This document shows, in pieces, positions 57,057 through 64,000 of a stretch of DNA of 64,000 nucleotides; the first letter of the stretch is position 1, and each line of letters begins with the position of its first letter. The stretch comes from Salibaculum sp031581025 (lineage in GTDB: Bacteria > Pseudomonadota > Alphaproteobacteria > Rhodobacterales > Rhodobacteraceae): NCBI RefSeq assembly GCF_031581025.1, contig NZ_JAVLCA010000002.1, one strand, 5' to 3'. Both the position numbers and the translations under genes were made by a program. The notes under the pieces are model-generated. The model saw only the letters and a program-made list of their open reading frames with translations, was not told where the DNA came from and made no database searches.

Positions 57057-59842
57057 TGTGGTCGCTGGGGGCCATAGCCTTCGGCGCGCCCTGGCTGTTG
57101 CTGGGCCTGGTGGCGCTGCCAATCCTCTGGCTGCTGCTGCGCGCCGTGCCGCCCGCGCCGATCCGGCGGCGCTTTCCCGGTGTCGCGCTGCTGCTGGGCC
57201 TGAGCGATGACGAAAGCCAGACAGACCGAACACCCTGGTGGCTGCTGCTGCTGCGCATGCTGGCGGTTGCAGCGGTGATCCTGGGCTTCGCGGGGCCGGT
57301 GCTGAACCCGCAGGACGACCGGCCCGGAGACGGACCGCTTCTGGTTCTGGTCGATGGCACCTGGGCCGATGCCCGCGACTGGCCGCGGCGGCTGGACCGG
57401 ATCGAGGCGGCTCTGAATGAGGCCGCCAGCAACGGCCGCCGGGCGGCGCTGGTGCAACTGACCGACCTGACCGCCGAGGGCCCGGTCTTTCAGGATGCCC
57501 AGGCCATCGCAAGTGAGGCCGCCGGGCTGGTGCCGCGCCCACATGAGCCCGACGCCGAGGCCCTTGGAGACTGGACCGAGACGCTATCAGAGGATTTCGA
57601 CACCTTCTGGCTGTCCGACGGCGTGGCGCGCGACAGCCGCGCGGACTTGCTCGCCGCCCTAGAGACGCGTGGCACCGTCCGCGTATTCGAAAGTCCGCGG
57701 CCCGTTTACGGGTTGACCCCGCCCCGCTTCGAGGACGGCAGCATCGCGCTTGACGCTCTGCGGGCCAGAACAGGCCCGGAGGCTGATGTCCGTGTCAACG
57801 CCATCGGGCTGGACCCTGCGGGCGTGGAGCGCCGCCTAGCCAGCGAGACCCTGACATTCGACCCCGAGGCGGAGCGTGCCGCGCTGGAATTGTCCCTGCC
57901 GCCGGAATTGCGCAACCGGATCACCCGCTTCGAGGTTCAGGGTGTGCCCTCGGCAGGCGCAGTGGCCCTGAGCGACGATGCGCTCAAGCGGCGCGAGGTC
58001 GCCCTGATCTCGGGCGGCAATGACCGCGAGGAGCTGGAGCTGCTGGACCCGCTGCATTACCTGCGTCAGGCGCTCGCCCCCTCCGCGGACCTCATCGACG
58101 GGACCCTGGCCGACGTACTGCTGGCCAACCCGGACGTGATCGTTCTGGCCGACGTCGCCACGCTGTCGTCGCTGGAGGCCGAGGACCTGCAAGCCTGGGT
58201 CGAGGACGGCGGCCTGCTGGTGCGCTTCGCCGGGCCGCGGCTGGCCGCCAGCGATGTCAGCCGCCAGTCGCTCGATCCGCTTATGCCCGTGCGCCTGCGC
58301 GCCGGTGGCCGGTCCATCGGCGGCGCCATGAGCTGGGGCGAGCCCAAGGCACTGGCCCCTTTCGATGCCGATAGCCCCTTCTATGGCCTGACCATCCCCG
58401 AGGATGTCGCGGTCAATGCCCAGGTCATGGCCCAGCCCGACCCGACCCTCGCCGCGCGGGTCATCGCGCAACTCGCCGACGGCACGCCACTTGTGACCCG
58501 CAAGGAGTCAGGCCAGGGCCGGATCGTGCTGTTTCATGTCACGGCCAATGCCGAATGGTCGACGCTGCCCCTGTCGGGGCTTTTCGTGCAGATGCTCGAA
58601 CGGCTGGCTGTCTCGACCCGCCCCGCCGTGCCGGACCTTGAGGCGATGGAGGGCACCCGATGGATGCCCGAGGACGTGCTGGACGCCTTCGGGGTGCTGG
58701 AGGATGCCGGCGCCCTACCCGGCATCGACGGGGCGCGGCTGGCCGATTTCACCCCCGGGCCGGAGATTCCGCCCGGACTATACGCCGGAGAGGAGCGCCG
58801 CATCGCCGTGAATGTCTTCAACGCCGACAGCACCCTGCAAGCCACCGCCTGGCCCGACCGCATCCCCGTCGAGGGGCTCGAGGTGACCCGCGAGACGCCG
58901 CTCAAGGGCTGGCTGCTGGGCGGCGCGCTGGTGCTGCTGATGCTGGATATCCTAGCGGCGCTGGCCCTGTCGGGCCGGTTGCGCGGACCCCGCGCCGGCG
59001 TGGCCGCCGCCGTGTTGGGGCTCGCGCTGGCAGGGCTGCCAACCCCACCGCAGGCCCAGCAGGCCGAAGACCAGCCGCCAGCGTCCGAGGACTTCGCCGT
59101 CGCCGCCACAGCAGACGTGGTGCTGGCCTATGTAGAGACAGGCATACCGCGCATAGACGAGATGTCCGAGGCCGGGCTTTACGGCTTGTCCAACACCCTG
59201 TTCCAGCGCACCTCGATCGAACCGGCGATGCCCATGGGCGTGGACCCCGAGAGCGATGAACTGGCCTTCTTTCCCTTTCTCTACTGGCCCGTCACCGCCG
59301 AGCAGGAGCTGCCGAGCCGAGCCGCCTATGCCAAGCTCAACCGCTACCTGCGCTCGGGCGGGATGATCCTGTTCGACACGCGCGACGCGGATCTCGCGCG
59401 CTTCGGGTCGTCCAGTCCGGAGGGGGAGCGTCTTCAGGCCATCGCGCGCGGGTTGGACATCCCCCCGCTGGAACCCATACCCGAGGACCATGTCCTGACC
59501 CGCACCTTCTATCTGTTGCAGGATTTCCCTGGTCGCCACGACAGCCGCGATGTCTGGGTGGAGGCCGCGCCACCGGATGCGCAGGCCGCCGAGGGCATGC
59601 CCTTCCGCGACCTCAACGACGGGGTCACGCCGGTTGTGATCGGCGGCAACGACTGGGCCGCAGCCTGGGCCACGGACGAGTCGGGCGCCCCATTGGCGCC
59701 CATTGGGCGCGGCATGGCCGGCGAGCGCCAGCGCGAGATCGCCATGCGGTTTGGCGTCAACCTCATCATGCACGTGTTGACCGGGAACTATAAGTCCGAC
59801 CAGGTGCATGTCCCCGCGCTTCTCGACAGGCTGGGCCAATGA
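57056..59842 (+). CDS. Large membrane protein with BatA-like N-terminus and DUF4159 domain
   Basis: A 928-residue protein. Two N-terminal spans with the BatA pattern (PWLLLGLVALPILWLLLRAV; LLLLRMLAVAAVILGFAGPV) precede a VWA-like domain whose metal motif has decayed to DGTWAD. A glutamine-amidotransferase-like Rossmann region lies around 300-480. A further span pair near residues 615-665 follows. The C-terminal DUF4159 domain (about 690-928) has YLRSGGMILFDTRDADLARF and ends before a short tail. It overlaps the next gene by 4 nt (ATGA). Confidence 0.9.
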   Translation: MWSLGAIAFGAPWLLLGLVALPILWLLLRAVPPAPIRRRFPGVALLLGLSDDESQTDRTPWWLLLLRMLAVAAVILGFAGPVLNPQDDRPGDGPLLVLVDGTWADARDWPRRLDRIEAALNEAASNGRRAALVQLTDLTAEGPVFQDAQAIASEAAGLVPRPHEPDAEALGDWTETLSEDFDTFWLSDGVARDSRADLLAALETRGTVRVFESPRPVYGLTPPRFEDGSIALDALRARTGPEADVRVNAIGLDPAGVERRLASETLTFDPEAERAALELSLPPELRNRITRFEVQGVPSAGAVALSDDALKRREVALISGGNDREELELLDPLHYLRQALAPSADLIDGTLADVLLANPDVIVLADVATLSSLEAEDLQAWVEDGGLLVRFAGPRLAASDVSRQSLDPLMPVRLRAGGRSIGGAMSWGEPKALAPFDADSPFYGLTIPEDVAVNAQVMAQPDPTLAARVIAQLADGTPLVTRKESGQGRIVLFHVTANAEWSTLPLSGLFVQMLERLAVSTRPAVPDLEAMEGTRWMPEDVLDAFGVLEDAGALPGIDGARLADFTPGPEIPPGLYAGEERRIAVNVFNADSTLQATAWPDRIPVEGLEVTRETPLKGWLLGGALVLLMLDILAALALSGRLRGPRAGVAAAVLGLALAGLPTPPQAQQAEDQPPASEDFAVAATADVVLAYVETGIPRIDEMSEAGLYGLSNTLFQRTSIEPAMPMGVDPESDELAFFPFLYWPVTAEQELPSRAAYAKLNRYLRSGGMILFDTRDADLARFGSSSPEGERLQAIARGLDIPPLEPIPEDHVLTRTFYLLQDFPGRHDSRDVWVEAAPPDAQAAEGMPFRDLNDGVTPVVIGGNDWAAAWATDESGAPLAPIGRGMAGERQREIAMRFGVNLIMHVLTGNYKSDQVHVPALLDRLGQ

Positions 59843-61914
59843 CCGGACAGATCCTCTTCGAGCCGTTGATCCCGCTGGCGCTGATCTACGCGCTGGGTGC
59901 GCTGGCCGCCCTGGGCCTGGCGCTCGCGCTCTGGCGGCGGCTGGCGGGCTGGGCACTGCGGGCGCTGGCCGCGCTGGTGCTGCTGGCGACCATCACCAAC
60001 CCGTCGTTGCAGAGCGAGGATCGGGCGGCGCTGTCCGATATTGTCATCGCGGTGGTGGACCGCTCCGCCAGCCAGCGCATCGCCGACCGCCCCGAGCAGA
60101 CAGAGGCAGCGCTCGAGAACCTGCGCGCCGAGGTCGCAACCCGCACCAACACCGAGCTGCGCATGGTCGAGCTGGGCGACGGCGAGGGCGACCGTGGCAC
60201 GCTGTTGATGACCGCCCTGTCCGAGGCCCTGGCCGAAGAACCCCGCGCCCGGATCGCCGGGATGGTGCTGATTACCGATGGCCGCGCCCATGACCTGCCC
60301 AATGCCCCGGCTGACCTGCCCGCCCCGCTGCACGCGCTGCTGACCGGGCAGGAAGACGACTGGGACCGGCGCCTCGTGGTGCGCAACGCCCCGAGCTTTG
60401 CCATCCTTGGCGAGCCTGTCACCCTGACCCTGCGGATCGAGGACCAGGGCGCGGCCCCCGAGGCGGGCCTTGTCGACCTGACCATCGCCGTGGATGGCGG
60501 CGACCCGGTGGACTTCGAAGTGCCGGTGAACGAGGACATCGAGCTGCCGGTGGACATCCCGCATGGCGGCATGAACGTGTTGCAATTCTCGACGCCCGAG
60601 GCCGCGGGCGAGTTGACCGACCGCAACAATGCCTCGGTGGTTCAGATAAACGGCGTGCGCGACCGCCTCAGTGTGCTTCTGGTCTCGGGCGAGCCACATG
60701 CCGGCGAACGCACCTGGCGCAACCTTCTGAAATCGGATTCGGCGGTGGACCTGGTGCATTTCACCATCCTGCGCCCCCCGGAAAAGCAGGACGGTGTTCC
60801 GGTCAACGAATTGTCCCTGATCGCCTTTCCCACGCGCGAGCTGTTCCTTGAGAAGATCGACGACTTCGACCTGATCATCTTCGACCGCTACCAGCGGCGC
60901 GGCATCCTGCCCGCGGCCTATCTCGACAACGTGTCCAACTACGTGCGCGAAGGTGGCGCGGTGCTGATTGCCGCCGGTCCGGATTATGCCAGCGCGGATT
61001 CCCTATATCGCTCGCCCCTGGGCGCGGTGCTGCCGGGCACACCGACGGCAGGTGTCTTTGAACAGGGATTCCGCCCCACCCTGACCGAGTTGGGCGAACG
61101 CCACCCGGTGACCGAGGGCCTGACCGATCTCGCCCCCAGCCCTGAAGACGCGGACGGCCCGCCGGGCTGGGGCCGGTGGTTCCGTCATGTCGAGGTGACG
61201 CCGACGCCTGGGGCCACCACCGTGATGAACGGTGTCAATGACCAGCCCCTGCTGATGCTCGAACGGGTGGACGAGGGGCGGGTGGCGCTCATGGCCTCGG
61301 ACCAAGCCTGGCTGTGGAACCGCGGCTTCGAGGGGGGCGGGCCACAGCTGGAATTGTTGCGGCGGCTCGCCCATTGGATGATGAAGGAACCCGAGCTTGA
61401 GGAAGAGGCGCTTTGGGTCGAACCAACCGGCCAGACCATGCGGATCATCCGCCGGACCCTTGGCGAGGACGTGGGCGCGGTCACCATCACCCATCCCGAT
61501 GGCACGGAAACGGACGTGGACCTGGACCAGACCAGCCCCGGCCGGTTCGAGACGCTCTGGGAGGCCCCCGAGATCGGCCTCTACCGCCTCAGCGACGGGG
61601 AAGAAGAGGCGGTGATCGCCCTTGGCCCGGCCGCGCCACGGGAATTCGAGGAAACCATCGCCAGCGCCGACCCCCTGACCCCGGTCATCGACAGCGTCAA
61701 TGGCGGCACACCGAGGATTTCCCGGGGCTTGCCCGACCTGCGCGAAGTGCGCCCGGGCCGTCCTGCTTCGGGCAATGGCTGGATCGGCATCACCCCGCGC
61801 GGGGCCTATCGGACAGCGGATATCAGCGTCTCGCCCATCCTGCCGGCCTGGGCCTTCCTGTTGATGGCGGCGGCGCTGATCGTCGGCGCCTGGCTGCGCG
61901 AGGGGCGGCGGTAG
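59839..61914 (+). CDS. Large membrane protein with VWA-like and amidotransferase-like domains
   Basis: A 691-residue protein. Two N-terminal spans (about 10-30 and 38-55) lead to a VWA-like domain with an intact DxSxS site (IAVVDRSASQRI). A beta-rich region (about 180-270) follows, then a class-I-glutamine-amidotransferase-like domain (VLIAAGPDYASADS near 380; no Cys nucleophile visible there). A C-terminal span AWAFLLMAAALIVGAWL ends in REGRR. It is the last gene of the coupled MoxR cluster; 77 nt separate it from the convergent next gene. Confidence 0.85.
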   Translation: MTGQILFEPLIPLALIYALGALAALGLALALWRRLAGWALRALAALVLLATITNPSLQSEDRAALSDIVIAVVDRSASQRIADRPEQTEAALENLRAEVATRTNTELRMVELGDGEGDRGTLLMTALSEALAEEPRARIAGMVLITDGRAHDLPNAPADLPAPLHALLTGQEDDWDRRLVVRNAPSFAILGEPVTLTLRIEDQGAAPEAGLVDLTIAVDGGDPVDFEVPVNEDIELPVDIPHGGMNVLQFSTPEAAGELTDRNNASVVQINGVRDRLSVLLVSGEPHAGERTWRNLLKSDSAVDLVHFTILRPPEKQDGVPVNELSLIAFPTRELFLEKIDDFDLIIFDRYQRRGILPAAYLDNVSNYVREGGAVLIAAGPDYASADSLYRSPLGAVLPGTPTAGVFEQGFRPTLTELGERHPVTEGLTDLAPSPEDADGPPGWGRWFRHVEVTPTPGATTVMNGVNDQPLLMLERVDEGRVALMASDQAWLWNRGFEGGGPQLELLRRLAHWMMKEPELEEEALWVEPTGQTMRIIRRTLGEDVGAVTITHPDGTETDVDLDQTSPGRFETLWEAPEIGLYRLSDGEEEAVIALGPAAPREFEETIASADPLTPVIDSVNGGTPRISRGLPDLREVRPGRPASGNGWIGITPRGAYRTADISVSPILPAWAFLLMAAALIVGAWLREGRR

Positions 61915-61991
61915 GCATAGGCTCGGCGCGGGCATCTTGCCGCACGCATGCGGCGGGACGTTTTGGTGGACTGGTCGGCCCGCAGGGTTCG

Positions 61992-62339
61992 TCAGGGCAA
62001 GTCGAAGGCCAGGGCATCGGCATTCCAGCCATCCACCGAGGACCGCGTCCGCAGATGGACCATCCCAACACCCTCCGGCACCTCGACCCCGGAAAGCGAC
62101 CGGGTAAAGGGCTGCTCGTTGACATGCGGATGCGCCAAGACACGGGTCCCAAGAACCCTGCCGTCCTCGGTTTCGATCCGCCAGCCGTAGGCATAGTGAT
62201 CCCAGCCCGTGTCGGGATGGGCGATGGTGACGCTGAACCGCCAGCCGTCAGCCGCAACGCGCGCGGCGACATCCGTGATATCGGGCGGATTGGCCAGCGC
62301 TGGGCCCGCCACGAAAACGCAGAGAAGCAAATACCTCAT
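61992..62339 (-). CDS. Small exported hypothetical protein
   Basis: A 115-residue protein with a Sec signal (MRYLLLCVFVAGPALA). The mature domain of about 98 residues is Ig- or beta-sandwich-like in pattern: WRFSVTIAHPDTGWDHYAYG, WRIETEDGRVLGTRVLAHPH, and VHLRTRSSVDGW. No cysteine in the mature part. I recall conserved roseobacter proteins of this form, without an assigned function. It stands alone, 41 nt from the DUF599 stop. Confidence 0.78.
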   Translation of the reverse strand: MRYLLLCVFVAGPALANPPDITDVAARVAADGWRFSVTIAHPDTGWDHYAYGWRIETEDGRVLGTRVLAHPHVNEQPFTRSLSGVEVPEGVGMVHLRTRSSVDGWNADALAFDLP

Positions 62340-62380
62340 GAGGTAGCAATAACAGACCCGGGCCGGCCGGCGTCTTCACA

Positions 62381-63076
62381 TCATCGCGACAGAATCTGCC
62401 GCGGGACCGAGGCGAACTCACGACTCCAGACCACCCAGATCGCGAAGACCGCGGCGATAAGCAACGGCACCGGCCCCACCAGCCAGGCCGCCGCACCCAG
62501 TGCGAAATACATCGCCCGAAGCCCGCGATTGAAATTGATCGCGGCCCGGATGTTCAGGTCGGCCGCCCGCCACACGAGGCCCGGCACGCCCTGATCCTCG
62601 GGATCGTTCGGCATCGCCCCCATGAGCACCGCGCAATAGCCAAAGACCCTGTTGGACCAGACGAAGCGCAGGAACGCCTGCACCAGGAACAGGGCGACCA
62701 GCACCAGCTTGAGCTGCCACAACACCTTGGGCGCCGCCTCGTCGTAAAGGGTGTTGGCAAGCCCCGTCAGCGGCTCGACATTGCCGATCAGGGCCAGGAC
62801 ACCCCCGATGGCCAGAAGACAGCTTGAGGCGAAGAACGTCGTGCTCTGACGCAGGTTCGACAGGATCTGGCTGTCGAAAATACGATTGTCCCGCTCGGCG
62901 AAGCGCTGCATCCAGGTCAGCCGGTGGTCGGCCATCAGAACCGTGACCGAGGGGCGCGTCTTCGAGGGATGCTCGATCCGCCAGCCCACGATCCAGGCCC
63001 CGCCGACCAGAACGATCACCGCCGCCAGGTCGAGAATGGACAGCAGGGGCGCAAGATCAAAGAGGGATGCAGGCAT
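62381..63076 (-). CDS. DUF599 family membrane protein
   Basis: A 231-residue protein with four hydrophobic spans: one near the start (LDLAAVIVLVGGAWIVGW) and three after residue 85. The charged loop RLTWMQRFAERDNRIFDSQI and the later NFNRGLRAMYFALGAAAWL are DUF599 features. ATG at 63076 shares its A with the preceding stop (TGATG), so it is translated with the HemJ/CopD-like gene. Function unknown. Confidence 0.88.
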   Translation of the reverse strand: MPASLFDLAPLLSILDLAAVIVLVGGAWIVGWRIEHPSKTRPSVTVLMADHRLTWMQRFAERDNRIFDSQILSNLRQSTTFFASSCLLAIGGVLALIGNVEPLTGLANTLYDEAAPKVLWQLKLVLVALFLVQAFLRFVWSNRVFGYCAVLMGAMPNDPEDQGVPGLVWRAADLNIRAAINFNRGLRAMYFALGAAAWLVGPVPLLIAAVFAIWVVWSREFASVPRQILSR

Positions 63077-63486
63077 CAGAACGGCTTGAACACGACAAGA
63101 TACAGCACCACCAGCGTACCAAGAACGCTGACCTCGTTGAAGACGCGCAGGTAGAAATCGCTTTGCTCGAACCGGCCCTGCCTGGCCCGTGCCACAAGCC
63201 GCCCGGTCCAGCCGTAGTGCAGCGCCAGAAGCGCGACCAGCGCCAGCTTGGCCCAGACCCAGCCCTGCCAGTTCCAATAGAAAGCCAGGATCACGCCGGT
63301 GATCACGGCCAGTACGCCCAGACCCAGCGAAAACCGGTAGACCCGGAAAGTCAGGTCACCCGCCGGGCCGAAAGCGCCGGTCTGGGCATATTCGCGTTTC
63401 CAGTAGATCAGCCCGCGCGGGGCCACGAAGATGCCCGCCATCCAGCCCATGACGCACAGCAGGTGTATGACCTTGATCCAATCCAT
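63076..63486 (-). CDS. HemJ/CopD-like four-span membrane protein
   Basis: A 136-residue protein. The start MDWIKVIHLLCVMGWMAGIF and the end FYLRVFNEVSVLGTLVVLYL plus VVFKPF match the HemJ (UPF0093) pattern, including the first-helix histidine and the third-helix WVWAKLALVALLALHYGW lysine and histidine. HemJ oxidises protoporphyrinogen IX in heme synthesis; shorter relatives are annotated as CopD-like. ATG at 63486 is preferred; the upstream 30 codons are low-quality. It is coupled to DUF599. Confidence 0.75.
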   Translation of the reverse strand: MDWIKVIHLLCVMGWMAGIFVAPRGLIYWKREYAQTGAFGPAGDLTFRVYRFSLGLGVLAVITGVILAFYWNWQGWVWAKLALVALLALHYGWTGRLVARARQGRFEQSDFYLRVFNEVSVLGTLVVLYLVVFKPF

Positions 63487-63553
63487 GCACCCTAGATGCC
63501 GCCCCGGCGCCCGGCCCGCAAGCCAAAGTGGACAGGGCTTGTGACGAATCATG

Positions 63554-63578
63554 ATTTGGTATAAAAATTTTACCAATT
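63554..63578 (+). promoter_or_regulatory. TTGGTA-N9-TACCAA palindrome before glcD
   Basis: ATTTGGTA and TACCAATT flank a spacer of A and T only, 19 nt ahead of the glcD ATG, in an AT-rich pocket. GntR-family regulators of glycolate and lactate operons use TTGGT/ACCAA half-sites, so this may be a GlcC-like operator. The spacer is longer than the usual three bases. Confidence 0.5.
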
Positions 63579-63596
63579 CAGGGAGGAGGCCAATTC

Positions 63597-64000
63597 ATGG
63601 AAATGCCGGAACCGGACGCGACGGTCCTGTCACGCAAGCCGCATGTCGTCGAACGGCTGCAGGCCATATTGCCCCGGGGGGCGGTGATCCACGATACGAC
63701 CGAGCTGCGCGCCTATGAATGTGACGCGCTGACGGCCTATACCTGCGCGCCGCTCTGCGCCGTGCTGCCCACCAGCACCGAAGAGGTCTCGGCGGTGTTG
63801 AAGATCTGCCATGACGAGGGTGTGCCCGTCGTCCCGCGCGGGGCGGGCACCTCGCTCGCCGGGGGCGCCCTAGCCACGGCGGATGCGGTCATGCTGGGCA
63901 CCGCGCGCCTGAACGCGGTGCTCGAAACCTCCTACGAGGACCGCTACATCCGTGTGCAATCGGGTCGCACCAACCTGTCGGTCACCGGCGCGGTCGAGGA
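63597..64000 (+). CDS. glcD: Glycolate oxidase subunit GlcD-type FAD-linked oxidase (5' part)
   Basis: The first 134 codons of a gene that runs off the window. GlcD oxidises glycolate (or D-lactate) to glyoxylate with GlcE and GlcF at the membrane. The start AILPRGAVIHDTTELRAYEC, the FAD-binding PCMH segment with VPVVPRGAGTSLAGGAL, and YIRVQSGRTNLSVTGAV are diagnostic. ATG at 63597 has GGGAGGAGG 7 nt upstream. A GntR-like palindrome precedes it. Confidence 0.93.
   Translation, partial: MEMPEPDATVLSRKPHVVERLQAILPRGAVIHDTTELRAYECDALTAYTCAPLCAVLPTSTEEVSAVLKICHDEGVPVVPRGAGTSLAGGALATADAVMLGTARLNAVLETSYEDRYIRVQSGRTNLSVTGAVE

Overview
This is a GC-rich chromosomal window whose gene content and order point to a marine-type alphaproteobacterium of the Roseobacter group (Rhodobacteraceae/Paracoccaceae). 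The clearest signs are the petABC operon, a COQ9 protein, an NDUFS4-type complex I accessory subunit, DUF1523, DUF5368, DUF1285 and DUF599 proteins, a MoxR-DUF58-DUF4159 cluster, a tandem-domain aldehyde dehydrogenase next to deoC, and FNR-type boxes of the TTGAT-N4-ATCAA kind. No genus can be named from the sequence alone. All calls come from reading the sequence; no database search was run.

Layout. 1-1.63 kb: a fragment of an IolE-like gene cut by an IS3-family element whose orfB is frameshifted. 1.7-9.4 kb: tRNA-Arg(CCU), a LacI-type regulator, a Tat-exported sulfide:quinone-oxidoreductase-like flavoprotein with a small membrane partner, rpe, tRNA-Lys, the overlapping dapF-mtaB-GST group, and a second GST. 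9.6-15.7 kb: petABC (cytochrome bc1) converges on a thiBPQ thiamine importer headed by a TPP riboswitch. 15.8-19.6 kb: aroC and a quinone oxidoreductase converge, with an IS481-family element inserted exactly between their stop codons; COQ9 follows. 19.7-28.7 kb: rpsU, exoD-like, lrp/ald divergent pair, yghU, ytoQ, pheT, uvrB. 28.7-31.5 kb: NDUFS4-like gene, tRNA-Arg(UCU), a beta-barrel-like gene with a frame-breaking T8 run, uspA, rhodanese, tRNA-Ala(CGC).

31.6-41.5 kb is an amino-sugar locus. A minus-strand ABC importer (binding protein, two permeases, ATPase) plus murQ lies divergent from nagK-gntR-nagA-nagB and a second gntR. Imported GlcNAc, and probably MurNAc, would be phosphorylated by a BadF-type kinase; MurQ would remove lactate from MurNAc-6-P; NagA and NagB would take GlcNAc-6-P to fructose-6-P. 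The divergent control region holds a 9-bp palindrome and a sigma-54-like motif. 41.6-46.9 kb: a uronate-dehydrogenase-like SDR, an AraC regulator, and deoC with a two-domain ALDH16-type dehydrogenase.

47-55 kb: small membrane proteins, an L,D-transpeptidase lipoprotein, creatinase, a P1 peptidase, a succinate-semialdehyde-type dehydrogenase, a hydroxypyruvate-isomerase-type protein and DUF1285. 55.2-61.9 kb is a four-gene translationally coupled cluster: MoxR ATPase, DUF58, a BatA-like DUF4159 protein and a large VWA/amidotransferase-like membrane protein. It is conserved in type but functionally undefined, and is the best candidate here for an undescribed machine. 62-64 kb: a small exported protein, DUF599, a HemJ/CopD-like membrane protein, and the start of a glcD-type FAD oxidase running off the window.
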